DNA of 64,000 nucleotides from assembly GCA_965221845.1 (NCBI GenBank), contig OZ244919.1:3472001-3536000 (forward strand). Reading direction: 5' to 3'. This document shows positions 35,840 through 43,985 of this stretch, piece after piece. The DNA comes from JAJEFO01 sp965221845 (GTDB lineage Bacteria > Pseudomonadota > Alphaproteobacteria > Rhodobacterales > Rhodobacteraceae). Each line of letters opens with the position of its first letter. Positions within the stretch are counted from its first letter, which is position 1. The position numbers and the translations under genes are program-made. Under the pieces are notes generated by a model, which did no database searches, had not been told where the DNA came from, and worked only from the letters and a program-made list of their open reading frames with translations.

Positions 35840-36683
35840 GGCCCGTTGACAGTCATGTCGCGGCGACCACGCCGGCGACGAGGTAGATCCCCGCCTCGTA
35901 CCGCGTCGCGACCGCCCGGAACCCCTTGATCTTCCAGAAGAAGTTCTCCACCAGGTGCCGCCAGCCGCAGGCGTCCCGGCCGTGCGCCCGCGGCGCCGTC
36001 CGGCTCCGCCTCGACGGGACCGCCGCCTCCGCCCCGCGTTCCGCCAGGTCCTCGAGCAGCCGGTCCGCGCCGGACGCCCTGTCGCCGACCAGCGCCCCGA
36101 ACGCGAGGCCGCCGGGAAGCCCCGGCACCCCCTCGGGCCGTGCGCCTGGCCGGGAAGGACCGTGAAGCGGACAGGGCATCCCGGCGCGTCCGCGACGGCC
36201 ACGGCCCTGCCCGTCAGGCCGCCCCTGGAACGTCCGGTCCCCCTCTTGCGCCGGACGCCTTCCGGTGCGCCCGGACCGCCGTGCCGCCGCCGGACACGCG
36301 CGCGAGGCCGGACTCCTCGGACAAGGCGTCGGAAACGCGCTCGAAGACCCCCGGAAGCGGCCGGCGCCGGAACCGCCTGGAGACGCCGTCCCGGTTCCCG
36401 GACCGCGCGGGGAGGCCGCGCCACGGCGACCCCGTGCGGAACCGCCACGGCACCGCCTCCATGAAGCGGCGGCTGTCCGCCGCCGTGCCGCCGGGGTCGG
36501 ACGCCCTGCCCGGCAGCATGTCCTCGATCCGCGCCCGCATGGCGTCGGTCAATACCGTCCTGTCTGCATCGTCATCTCTCTGCTCGCTCATGCCGTTGTT
36601 GCCTCGTGCCGCCGTTCCGGCGGTCATCGGGGCAGGACATGGCATGGAACCGGACGATTCGCAAGACAACTGTCAACGGGCCT
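35839..36683 (-). mobile_element. IS5-family (IS427-like) insertion sequence, copy 1
   Basis: An 845-bp element whose ends read GGGCCCGTTGACAGT on the left and the complement on the right with one mismatch (GGGCCT at 36678-36683). TA borders it on both sides, giving the target CTAG. The transposase is on the minus strand. Length, TA-type target and transposase sequence fit the IS427 group of IS5. A 487-bp relative with the same ends is at 39036-39522. The insertion is precisely in the stop codon of the EamA gene, which is restored by the element. Confidence 0.85.
35853..36591 (-). pseudogene. IS5-family transposase, split over three frames
   Basis: From ATG 36591 the first frame gives MSEQRDDDADRTVLTDAMRARIEDMLPGR and FMEAVPWRFRTGSPWRGLPARSG, the helix-rich N-terminal part of IS427-type transposases. 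It ends near 36214 with VRAHRKASGARGG. The DDE part then continues in a second frame (GRSRGGLTGRAVAVADAPG, VLPGQAHGPRG) and ends in a third (HLVENFFWKIKGFRAVATRYE). One shift could be the programmed frameshift known in this group, but two shifts suggest decay. Whether it is still active cannot be decided here. Confidence 0.75.
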
Positions 36684-36694
36684 TAGTCAGCCAT

Positions 36695-36961
36695 TCAGTT
36701 GATTATGAGCGACGTGGCGACGCCGATCCCGGCAAGGACAACGCCAAATCCTGCCAACATGATCGCGGTCTGCCACCAGCGCGCCGTAGCATCTCGCTCC
36801 GTTCTTTGCGCATCGCGCTTGACGGCTTCCGTTTCCCGCTTGGCCATGTCCTCGGCAAGACGCGCGATGTCCGTGCGATATTCGGCCTGGACCGTGTTCA
36901 TGCGTTCCTCCAGCAAGGCCAGGCGCTCCGAGAGCTCATGGTTCGAGGGCGCCTCGCTCAT
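36695..36961 (-). CDS. Small membrane-anchored coiled-coil protein, unknown function
   Basis: An 88-residue protein. Residues 1-62 are polar with heptad-like spacing (SERLALLEERMNTVQAEYRTDI, rich in Glu/Arg/Lys), predicting a coiled coil. Residues 63-86 form one membrane segment (WWQTAIMLAGFGVVLAGIGVATSLI). The family is not recognised. Similar small coiled-coil proteins occur in prophages and plasmids, but nothing else here is phage-like. It lies directly beside the IS5 element, within the mobile-element island. Confidence 0.6.
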   Translation of the reverse strand: MSEAPSNHELSERLALLEERMNTVQAEYRTDIARLAEDMAKRETEAVKRDAQRTERDATARWWQTAIMLAGFGVVLAGIGVATSLIIN

Positions 36962-37074
36962 GCGTCCAACATATGCCCGATCACAGCCTCAGGCAAGCGC
37001 GGCGACACCCTGAAACCCTGGGGTGCGATTCTCGTATGGTTCACCATTTGAACCACTGATGTTCTGCCCGCGAA

Positions 37075-37290
37075 TCACGCGGCGAGGGCGATCCGGGCCA
37101 CTGGCCGGTTTTCGTTGGCGCATTCCGGGGGCCTCCAGCCGCCGTGGCGGCTCAGGCGCGACGCCAGCGCGGCCCATGCCCGGTCGAAGCGTCCGGACCT
37201 GAGGAGCGACCGGAAGGTCAGCACGCCCTGTCCGCCGTCGCGGCCCCAGCTCTGTCCCGAGCGCTTCATCCTCACCGTCACCAGGGGTGT
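37075..37290 (-). pseudogene. Transposase C-terminal fragment (possibly ISKra4-like)
   Basis: A minus-strand frame gives VRMKRSGQSWGRDGGQGVLTFRSLLRSGRFDRAWAAL and ends GWRPPECANENRPVARIALAA. This resembles the C-terminal end of ISKra4/ISL3-like transposases, in which a gly-rich GGQ-VLxLR motif is followed by FDxxW. Everything upstream is missing or out of frame. The family assignment is from memory of the motif only. Confidence 0.4.
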
Positions 37291-37306
37291 ATCCCAATTT
37301 TTTGAC
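37285..37306 (+). repeat. Solo copy of the transposon-like end
   Basis: A 22-bp sequence starting GGGTGTATCCCA and ending CAATTTTTTGAC. It differs from the left end of the 23807-25262 element at only two positions. It would be the left end of another member of the family, extending to the right. Confidence 0.7.
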
Positions 37307-37429
37307 ATCCGCGTTTTTCGCCTCCCCCGTTCCACTCTGAAGTGCAACACCTGATGCAGTGTTCCTGGTCGTTCGGCGACACAAGAAGTTGCGCACCGGC
37401 CGGCGGCGCGCTGCATGAGGCAGACGCAG

Positions 37430-38439
37430 GAGTGCGTGTCATGACTGACGAGAGCGAAGGGAGCCGGGTGCACCGCCATCCGGACGCGGCGGATTGTCCG
37501 GATGGGCTGGGCGAGGAAGGCGCTGCGGCGGTCCGGGACGGGACCCCTGTCGCAACGGCTCGCAAGGGGCCGGGCGAGGCCGGCTGCGAGACCGTGCTGA
37601 CGGGACGAGGCGCGTGAAGGCTTCGCCGAGGCGGCCCCGGTCAGGACGGACCGGCGGGACGCCGAGGGCATCGCGCAGCCGCTGCGGACGGGCCGGTTCC
37701 AGCCCGTTCACGAGCCGGGTCGGTCGCGTCCCGGGAGAGGCGGGCCCTGCCGGCCTCGCGCAGCGCGCTGGTGGAAGGCCTGGCGCGGCTCGAGCTCTCC
37801 GTGCGCGGCATCCTCCGCGACTTCGGCCTGAAGCCCGGCCGTGTCTCGAAGGGCCGCCGGGAGGAGCGGGTGCGGGAACCGGCCGCGGACAACGCGATGC
37901 TGTCGGACGTCGTCGCGCCGATCCTGCGGCTGCGCGCGGAGATGCGCAACGAGCCGGCCGCGATGACGAAGAGGGTCCGGACGCTCGCGCGGGCGGACGA
38001 CGCCTGCCGGCTGCTGACGGCGATGCCCGGCGCGGGGCCGGCGACGGCCTTCGTCGCCGCGGCCGCCGGCCCGTCCCGGTTCCGGAGGGCGCGGGACGTC
38101 GGCGCCCGGGCGGGGACGGCGCCGACGCGGGGCCGGTCGGGGGAGCGGGACGTCTCCGGCGGGATCACGAGGGCCGGCGACGCCGCGCCGCGCACGGCGC
38201 CCTTCCAGGCCGCCACGGCGATGCCGCGCCACGGCGGGAAAGGGAACTGGCTGAAGTCCCGGGCGCTGCGCGCCGCGGGGAGGCGTGGCAGGAAGTGCGC
38301 CACGGCCGCGCCGGCCCGGCGCATGGGCGTGGCGCTTCTCCGGACGTGGCGTGACGGGACGGAGTTCCGCTTCGCCCGCGCGCCGGCGGCGGCGCCCGGC
38401 CCGGCATGGGCATGGCCGCACCGGAACTGCAGCCCGTGA
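37430..38439 (+). pseudogene. IS110-family transposase, multiply frameshifted
   Basis: Read through three frames, the plus strand shows the order of an IS110-type (DEDD) transposase: a GPLSQRL segment near 37530, RTDRRDAEGIAQPLRTGRFQPVH near 37640-37710, a long open part from 37771 with LELSVRGILRDFGLKPGR, then LLTAMPGAGPATAFVAAAAGPSRFRRARDVGA and TWRDGTEFRFA at the end. Frame changes in the N-terminal third and loss of a clear start show that it is dead. IS110 elements lack terminal repeats, so borders are approximate. Confidence 0.75.
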
Positions 38440-39035
38440 CGAAGAGGGAAGGAGCGGGATCCGCCTGTCGAGGCGGCCCGCCCGCGGACGTCCCCGACCG
38501 GGACGCGGTCCCCGATGACGTCGTGATGCGCCTTGTTGCCGAACAGCGCTGTCGCGTCCGGGCACGCCGATGAGACGGACACTCGGGGACCGGACCGGAC
38601 CGGCATCATGCAGGCGGCCGACGAGCCGACCGCGGACGGAAGGAAGATGCCCGGCAGCGGACGGGAAGCGGACAGTCCCGGAACCGGCGAGGTGACGTCT
38701 TGAACGAAACCGGGCGGCGGCGAACCCGCCGTGGGCTGGCAGGCCCGCCTCCGCCGGACTCTTGCGGTCGCTCCGGCGGGCCTGCCAGCCCACGGCTCCG
38801 GACCAAAGGCCGGCGCCGCATCCGGCATCAGCGCCGCGCCCCTTGCCGCAGGCGCCGGGATGCTGCTGCCAGGCCTGCGCCCTGCGGCCGCGAATGCGCA
38901 GGAATCCGCACTTGACGGCAAGGGCCCCGTTACGGAAGGCGTAGCCCGTCTCCCCTCAGGAGCCGCCCCCGGCGGCCCCGGAAGGTCCCCTCAGGGCGGC
39001 TGCGCCTGGCGGAAGGCCTCGGACGGGGTGAGTTA
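38440..39035. other. Decayed sequence between IS110 and IS5 remnants
   Basis: About 600 bp without an intact gene. A minus-strand segment near 38500-38600 (PDATALFGNKAHHDVIGD) may be a scrap of another transposase. The stretch contains the strong inverted repeat at 38729-38795. Confidence 0.4.
38729..38795. repeat. Perfect 21-bp inverted repeat
   Basis: The arms at 38729-38749 and 38775-38795 are exactly complementary over 21 bp (starting CCGTGGGCTGG on the left), with a 25-bp loop. It is neither followed by a U run nor next to an intact gene, so a simple terminator is unlikely. It may be a remnant of mobile-element ends or a small hairpin element. Confidence 0.75.
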
Positions 39036-39522
39036 GGGCCCGTTGACAGTCATGTCGCCGCCACCACGCCGGCGACAAGGCGATCCCCGCCGCGAAGCTC
39101 TCGCCGGGTCGCCCGGACCGCCGTGCCGCCGCCGGACACGCACTCGAGGCCGGACTCCTCGGACAAGGCGTCGGAAACGCGCGCGAAGACCCCCGAAAGC
39201 GCCCGGCGCCGGAACCGCCTGGAGACGCCGTCCCGGTTCCCGGACCGCGCGGGGAGGCCGCGCCACGGCGACCCCGTGCGGAACCGCCACGGCACCGCCT
39301 CCATGAAGCGGCGGCTGTCCGCCGCCGTGCCGCCGGGGTCGGACGCCTTGCCCGGCAGCATGTCCCCGGTCCGCGCCCGCATGGCGCCGGCCGTCACCGT
39401 TCTGTCTGGATCGTCGTTCTGCTCGCTCATGCCGTTGTTGCCTCGTGCCGCCGTTCCGGCGGTCATCGGGGCAGGACATGGCATGGAACCGGACGATTCG
39501 CAAGACAACTGTCAACGGGCCC
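39036..39522 (-). mobile_element. IS5-family deletion derivative (copy 2, 487 bp)
   Basis: It has the same 15-bp ends GGGCCCGTTGACAGT as copy 1, perfect on both sides and bordered by TA. The right 370 bp or so match copy 1 closely, and the left 50 bp match its left end. About 360 bp of the transposase middle is deleted. The remaining frame (39050-39508, minus) joins the N-terminal part beginning MSEQNDDPDRTV to the extreme C-terminus LVAGVVAAT, with the DDE region lost. It could move only in trans. Confidence 0.82.
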
Positions 39523-39525
39523 TAA

Positions 39526-39539
39526 TCTGGGCTACACCC
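39526..39539 (-). repeat. Partial copy of the transposon-like right end
   Basis: On the minus strand this reads GGGTGTAGCCCAGA; the first 12 bases match the right-end consensus of the 23807-25262 element apart from one C/T change. The IS5 derivative has inserted just inside it. Together with the end at 37285 it may mark a second, decayed element of about 2.25 kb. Confidence 0.4.
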
Positions 39540-39580
39540 GAGAAGGGCGGGCATGCGGGCTAGCTCCGTCGCCGGACCGA

Positions 39581-40186
39581 TCAACCCGATCCGTTCAGCG
39601 CCGCAACGAGCCGGTCCACGTCGCCGCCCTGCCTGTCAAGCAAGGCCTGCATCTCCACGCGCTCGGCCTTCAGCAGGCTGATGCCCTCGAAGACGATGTC
39701 GATCAGGCGGAACTTGCCTGAGCGGCCTGAAACCACGAAGCTCGCTTCCAGCGGTTCCTTTCCTCCCCTCCTGGCGATCGCGCGTACCTCGTGGAACCTC
39801 TTCATCTTGCGCACTTCGGTGACCTCTATGGCGGCGTCCTTGAAATCGCGGAACCGCCTTCCGTACTTCCTTGCCATGTAGCCTGAGAAGGCATCGGTGA
39901 AGGCGCGAAGCTGCTGCCGCGAGGCCGTTCGCGCGGGCGGGCCGAGGACGGAGCGTGCCATTGCCTGGACATCCGCATAGTCGAGGAAGATCCTCTCGAA
40001 CCGCCTGAGCAGGGCCTCGTCCGACAGTCCGGAGTTGATGGCACCGCGAATGTCGTTGACCGCGGCCTCGATCAGCGCACGCGCTTCCCCGTCGTCCGCC
40101 GCGAGGGCTGTGGCCATTCGCAGCGTGATGGCCCCGCAGGCGCCGGCGACCAGCAGGGTTCGGCGTGGCAGATCAGAATTCATCAT
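39581..40186 (-). CDS. mlaC: MlaC/Ttg2D-family periplasmic phospholipid-binding protein
   Basis: A 201-residue ABC-transporter auxiliary protein that shuttles phospholipid between the outer-membrane MlaA and the inner-membrane Mla complex. It has a twin-arginine-like signal (DLPRRTLLVAGACGA) and the family blocks FLDYADVQAMARSVLG, FTDAFSGYMARKYGRRF and IDIVFEGISLLKAERVEMQALL. Two starts are possible: ATG 40186 behind GAGGGGA, or ATG 40210 behind GGAGG. Either overlaps the mlaA 3' end, so the genes are coupled. Confidence 0.9.
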   Translation of the reverse strand: MMNSDLPRRTLLVAGACGAITLRMATALAADDGEARALIEAAVNDIRGAINSGLSDEALLRRFERIFLDYADVQAMARSVLGPPARTASRQQLRAFTDAFSGYMARKYGRRFRDFKDAAIEVTEVRKMKRFHEVRAIARRGGKEPLEASFVVSGRSGKFRLIDIVFEGISLLKAERVEMQALLDRQGGDVDRLVAALNGSG

Positions 40187-40943
40187 CGATCCCCTCGTAT
40201 ATCTCGTCATAGAGATCCTCCAAGGGGTCGCTGTCGGCCCTTTCGGGATTCTGCCGGTTCAGCCTGAACGTCCGGTTCCCGATGTACGAGAGCCTGAGCT
40301 GCGCGTAGCTGTCTGCACTTTCGTAGAGAAGGCTGTCAACAGTGTCGCCAAGCTCGTAACGCGTGTTCAGCCTGGCGGGAATCCTGGAAGCGACGCTCAG
40401 GGCGGCTCCATCGCTGGAAATGAGGCTGACCGGGTTGGTCACGAAATCGACGACCAGCCCCGCAAAGTCCCTTTCCGTGGACGGTCCCGAAAAGGGCAGC
40501 TCCAGGTATGCCCCTTCCTGCGCTCCCCAGACGGCCAGCGTGTCCCCGAAGCCTGTCTGGCGGCTTTCCAGGCCGAAACCGTCCGTGGCAGGGTCAAGCA
40601 GGCCCGCGACGCCTATCGTGCTGTTGACGAGGAACCTGAAGAAGCTGTGTCCGGCGCTCTCCAGATCGCCCTGGAGGGCGTGGTTCGCGACGGATTTCGG
40701 CTCTTCGAGGTTGGAGGCGAAATTGGACAGGCCGCGGCGGGCCGGGTTCGGCACCGTCGCTCCGTACGCCTTGCTGACGGGGCGGATGACAAGCCGGTCA
40801 GCCCCCTTGTTGAATGCATGGCTCGTCCTGTTGAGAGATTCGTAAGGATCGTGCGGCGCGCCATCCTCCGCCGGCATCGAACACGCCGACGCGGCCAGTG
40901 CGGCGGCGGTCAGGAGTGCAAGTCGCGGGAACTTGAGGGGCAA
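40173..40943 (-). CDS. mlaA: MlaA/VacJ-family outer-membrane lipoprotein
   Basis: A lipoprotein of about 256 residues that removes mislocalised phospholipid from the outer leaflet of the outer membrane. The lipobox is LAASAC, with the lipidated Cys at residue 21 if the start is TTG 40943. The family blocks DPYESLNRTSHAFN, FFRFLVNSTIGVAGLLDPA, GFGDTLAVWGAQEGAYLELPFSGPS are clear. There is no good ATG; TTG 41015 would give an unusually long leader. It is coupled to mlaC downstream and diverges from ridA. Confidence 0.9.
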   Translation of the reverse strand: MPLKFPRLALLTAAALAASACSMPAEDGAPHDPYESLNRTSHAFNKGADRLVIRPVSKAYGATVPNPARRGLSNFASNLEEPKSVANHALQGDLESAGHSFFRFLVNSTIGVAGLLDPATDGFGLESRQTGFGDTLAVWGAQEGAYLELPFSGPSTERDFAGLVVDFVTNPVSLISSDGAALSVASRIPARLNTRYELGDTVDSLLYESADSYAQLRLSYIGNRTFRLNRQNPERADSDPLEDLYDEIYEGIDDEF

Positions 40944-41138
40944 GTGCTGCTCGATGTCATTGCCGACGGCCAAAGCCGGCCCGATTGACGCATTCTTAGT
41001 CTGCCTGCGGAGCAATGCAACAAGATCGGGCGTGCGGCGCGAAAAAAATCGGGCCAGCCCTGTTGCGCTTCGGCGTCTCGGCCCGAAAATGGCCCGGGAA
41101 GGCGCGACGTCCCGTCATGCCGCACAGGAGGGCAAGCG

Positions 41139-41603
41139 ATGAGCGAATTGGAGAGGAAGCTTCGGGGCATGGGGCTTGCGCTGCCCGATTCGCCGACGCC
41201 GGCGGCAAATTACGTGCCCTTTGTCAGGTCCGGCGCGCTGCTCTTCGTGTCCGGCCAGGTCGCGATGGATGCGGACGGGAATCTCATCACGGGCAAGCTG
41301 GGCGCAGAGCTTGACGTGGAGGCCGGCGCCGCTGCGGCCGGCCGCTGCGCACTGTCGCTTCTGGCCCAGGCGCGCGCCGCATGCGAAGGCGACTTGGAGC
41401 GCCTGGTCCGGGTCGTGAAGCTCGTGGGGTTCGTGAATTCGACTCCCGATTTCACGGATCAGCCGAAGGTGATCAACGGCGCCTCCGATCTCCTCGTTGC
41501 CGTTCTCGGCGAGGCCGGGCGTCACGCGCGCTCCGCGGTCAGCGCCGGGGCGCTTCCGTTCAGCGTGGCGGTGGAGATCGAAGGCGTGTTCGAAGTCTCG
41601 TGA
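41139..41603 (+). CDS. RidA family protein
   Basis: A 154-residue Rid-superfamily protein. RidA proteins deaminate reactive enamine/imine intermediates. The family blocks are visible: NYVPFVRSGALLFVSGQVAMD, VNSTPDFTDQPKVINGASDLLVAVLGE and the arginine-containing GRHARSAVSAGALPFSVAVEIEGVFEV. ATG 41139 sits behind GGAGGGC. Its stop overlaps the GTG of the GDPD remnant (GTGA). Confidence 0.9.
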   Translation: MSELERKLRGMGLALPDSPTPAANYVPFVRSGALLFVSGQVAMDADGNLITGKLGAELDVEAGAAAAGRCALSLLAQARAACEGDLERLVRVVKLVGFVNSTPDFTDQPKVINGASDLLVAVLGEAGRHARSAVSAGALPFSVAVEIEGVFEVS

Positions 41604-41857
41604 AAGTCCCGTTGCCGATCGGGTTTCCGGTCCGCCCCGTCGCCCGTCGCGCGCCGCACGACGCTTCCGGCGGCCGGTCCGAAGATCCGCGCGCGGCGGT
41701 CCGCGGCGCATTGGAGCGCGGCTGCGGGATCGAGGCGGCCGCGCTGCCCGCGCCGGACAGGCGCGCGGCCGCGGCCAACGTGGTCCTCGAAGGGTGTCTT
41801 CGCGACCGTGCGAAGCGGTCGCGGCTTCCGTCGCGGCGGGCCGGTCCGCGCCCATGA
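41600..41857 (+). pseudogene. Glycerophosphodiester phosphodiesterase (GDPD) remnant, 85 codons
   Basis: From GTG 41600 the frame reads LPIGFPVRPVARRAPHDASGG, then SEDPRAAVRGALERGCGIEAAALPAPDRR, matching the N-terminus of bacterial GDPD proteins (FLxRPIAHRALHD, ENSRAAVRAAIAAGYGIE). The histidine of the catalytic AHR motif is changed (VARRAPHD), and the rest of the roughly 250-residue barrel is missing. The frame ends exactly in an ATGA overlap with the next gene. RidA-GDPD-DUF482 is a common gene order in related bacteria, so this is the collapsed middle gene. Confidence 0.72.
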
Positions 41858-43038
41858 GCCGGTCCGCGCTGGAAGTCTCGATGCTGGAAAGCCTGTCGGC
41901 GATTGCGCCCGAGGAGTGGGACGCCTGCGCCTGCGCTGAAGCCGCGCCAGGCCTGCATCCCGCGGATCCGTTCACGACCCACCGGTTCCTGAAGCTGCTT
42001 GAGGACAGCGGCTCGGTCGGCCCCGGAACGGGATGGCTGCCGCGTCACCTGGTCGCCCGTGACAATGGCGAATTGGCCGCGGTCGCGCCGCTCTACGTGA
42101 AGGGTCACAGCCATGGCGAGTACATCTTCGATCACGGCTGGGCGCACGCCTGGGAACGGGCCGGCGGCAGATACTACCCGAAACTGCAGATTGCCGTGCC
42201 GTTCACGCCTGTCACCGGGCGTCGCTTCCTGACGCGTCCGGGGTGCCGCCCGGACTGCCTTGAAGCGCTGCTGGACGGCGCGCTTCGCATCGCCGCCGAC
42301 AACGGGCTTTCGTCCGTGCATGCCACGTTCTGCGAGCAGGGCGAGGCGGCTCGCGGGCGCGCGCTCGGGCTTCTGCACCGCGTCACGCAGCAGTACAGAT
42401 GGGTGAACGAGGGATACGATGACTTCGACGGCTTCCTGTCGGCGCTGTCGTCCCGCAAGCGGAAGGCGATCCGGCGAGAGCGGCGCATTGCGCAGTCCTT
42501 CGGAGGCGAAATCGTCGCTCTCACGGGCGGCGCCATCCGGTCCGGGCACTGGGACGCCTTCTGGGACTTCTACCAGGACACGGGCGCGCGCAAATGGGGC
42601 AGGCCGTACCTGACGCGCGCCTTCTTCGACCTGGCCCAGGGGCGAATCGCCGACGACGCTCTCATGATCCTGGCGGTTCGCGACGGACGTCCGGTCGCGG
42701 GCGCGCTGCACTTCATGGGGCGCGCCACGATCTTCGGCCGCTATTGGGGCGCGGTCGAGCATCACGACTGCCTGCACTTCGAGCTTTGCTACTACCAGGC
42801 GATCGAGTATGCGATCGCCCACGGATTCGGAGCGGCCGAGGCCGGCGCGCAGGGCGACCACAAGCTGGCGAGGGGATATCTGCCGATGGAGACCCACTCG
42901 CTGCACTGGATGGCGGATCCGGGCCTTGCCCGAGCGGTCGCGGAGTATCTTGAGGCGGAGCGGGCCGCCGTGGACGAGAACATCGAGGTGCTCACGAGCC
43001 TCGGCCCGTTTCGAAAGGTCACGGAGGAACCGGAATGA
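41854..43038 (+). CDS. DUF482 GNAT-fold acyltransferase-like protein
   Basis: A 394-residue protein of the DUF482 (peptidogalycan/FemAB-like GNAT) family. Diagnostic blocks are PLYVKGHSHGEYIFDHGWAHA, YYPKLQIAVPFTPVTGRRFL, YRWVNEGYDDFDGFLSALSSRKRKAIRRER, RKWGRPYLTRAFFDL and GAQGDHKLARGYLP. The biochemical role is unknown; aminoacyl or acyl transfer is inferred from the fold. ATG 41854 overlaps the GDPD remnant stop and its own stop overlaps phhB as ATGA. Confidence 0.88.
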   Translation: MSRSALEVSMLESLSAIAPEEWDACACAEAAPGLHPADPFTTHRFLKLLEDSGSVGPGTGWLPRHLVARDNGELAAVAPLYVKGHSHGEYIFDHGWAHAWERAGGRYYPKLQIAVPFTPVTGRRFLTRPGCRPDCLEALLDGALRIAADNGLSSVHATFCEQGEAARGRALGLLHRVTQQYRWVNEGYDDFDGFLSALSSRKRKAIRRERRIAQSFGGEIVALTGGAIRSGHWDAFWDFYQDTGARKWGRPYLTRAFFDLAQGRIADDALMILAVRDGRPVAGALHFMGRATIFGRYWGAVEHHDCLHFELCYYQAIEYAIAHGFGAAEAGAQGDHKLARGYLPMETHSLHWMADPGLARAVAEYLEAERAAVDENIEVLTSLGPFRKVTEEPE

Positions 43039-43322
43039 GCGACAGGCTGGACGGCGAATCGCGGCGAAAGGCTCTTGCGAGGCTGTCGGGGAGCGGATGG
43101 ACCGAGGCGGAGGGCCGCGACGCCGTCGTGAAGACCTTCAGGTTCGGGAATTTCGCCGAGGCCTGGGGCTGGATGACGCAGATGGCCATCGTTGCGGAGA
43201 GAATGAACCATCATCCCGAATGGTTCAATGCCTACAACCGGGTCGAGGTCACGCTGACAAGCCATGACGTTGGCGGCCTGAGCGAGCGAGACATCGCGCT
43301 TGCCGACAGGATGGATGCCTGA
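43035..43322 (+). CDS. phhB: 4a-hydroxytetrahydrobiopterin dehydratase (PhhB/PCD)
   Basis: A 95-residue pterin-4a-carbinolamine dehydratase that regenerates oxidised pterin after aromatic amino acid hydroxylation. The active-site block is FGNFAEAWGWMTQMAIVAERMNHHPEWFNAYNRVEVTLTSHDVGGLSERD. No phenylalanine hydroxylase is in the window. Coupled to DUF482 by an ATGA overlap. Confidence 0.93.
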   Translation: MSDRLDGESRRKALARLSGSGWTEAEGRDAVVKTFRFGNFAEAWGWMTQMAIVAERMNHHPEWFNAYNRVEVTLTSHDVGGLSERDIALADRMDA

Positions 43323-43422
43323 GCCGGGCGTCTGCCCGCCACCGGACTGCCATGCACGCGGAGCGCGGGCGGCGGCCCTGCATCGCAGTCCCTGCGCCTG
43401 CCGGACTGCCGGGAGCCGCGCC

Positions 43423-43908
43423 TCAGATCATTCCCAGAAGCGTCTCTCCCGCCGTCACGTCGCAGACGCCGCTGTCCTCCTCGACCTGGAGGATCCTGAT
43501 TTCCCCGTCCTCGACCAGCATCGCGCAGCGGGTCATGCGGTCCTTGAGGCCCACGGCGGGCACGCTGAAGACAAGGCCCAGGGCCTTCGCAAGCGCGCAG
43601 TCCCAGTCGGCCAGCATCGTGATGCCGGCCGCGTCCGCGCCCGAGGCCAGCCCCCAATGCTCAATCACCAGCACGTCGTTGACCGAGACGCAGATCACCT
43701 CGTCAACCCCTTTCGCCCGGAAGGCGTCGGCCGTGCGGACGAAGCTCGGCAGATGCGCCGTGTCGCAGGTCGAAGTGTAGGCGCCGGGCAGTCCGAACAG
43801 CACCACCCGGCGTCCGGCCACCCGCTCCGCAATGTCGACTTCGGTCACCGTGTCTCCCGCCTTGTGCAAGAGCTTCGCCGAAGGAATCCTGTCACCCGCC
43901 TGCGCCAT
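43423..43908 (-). CDS. Peroxiredoxin (AhpC/Prx5 type)
   Basis: A 161-residue peroxiredoxin of the Prx5 subfamily that reduces hydrogen peroxide and alkyl hydroperoxides. The peroxidatic Cys48 lies in LPGAYTSTCDTAHLPSF, where the canonical motif is PGAFTPTC; the Thr before the Cys is retained but the Pro is Ser. DEVICVSVNDVLVIEHWG and ITMLADWDCALAKALGL are also typical. ATG 43908 is chosen. It is divergent from the ferredoxin reductase gene, 77 bp away. Confidence 0.9.
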   Translation of the reverse strand: MAQAGDRIPSAKLLHKAGDTVTEVDIAERVAGRRVVLFGLPGAYTSTCDTAHLPSFVRTADAFRAKGVDEVICVSVNDVLVIEHWGLASGADAAGITMLADWDCALAKALGLVFSVPAVGLKDRMTRCAMLVEDGEIRILQVEEDSGVCDVTAGETLLGMI

Positions 43909-43985
43909 TGTCCGAGTCTCCCGATTGCAAAGGTCTTCGCCGAGGATATATGCCTTCTGGCACCAAAGGCCAGCGGTCAAAGTGC

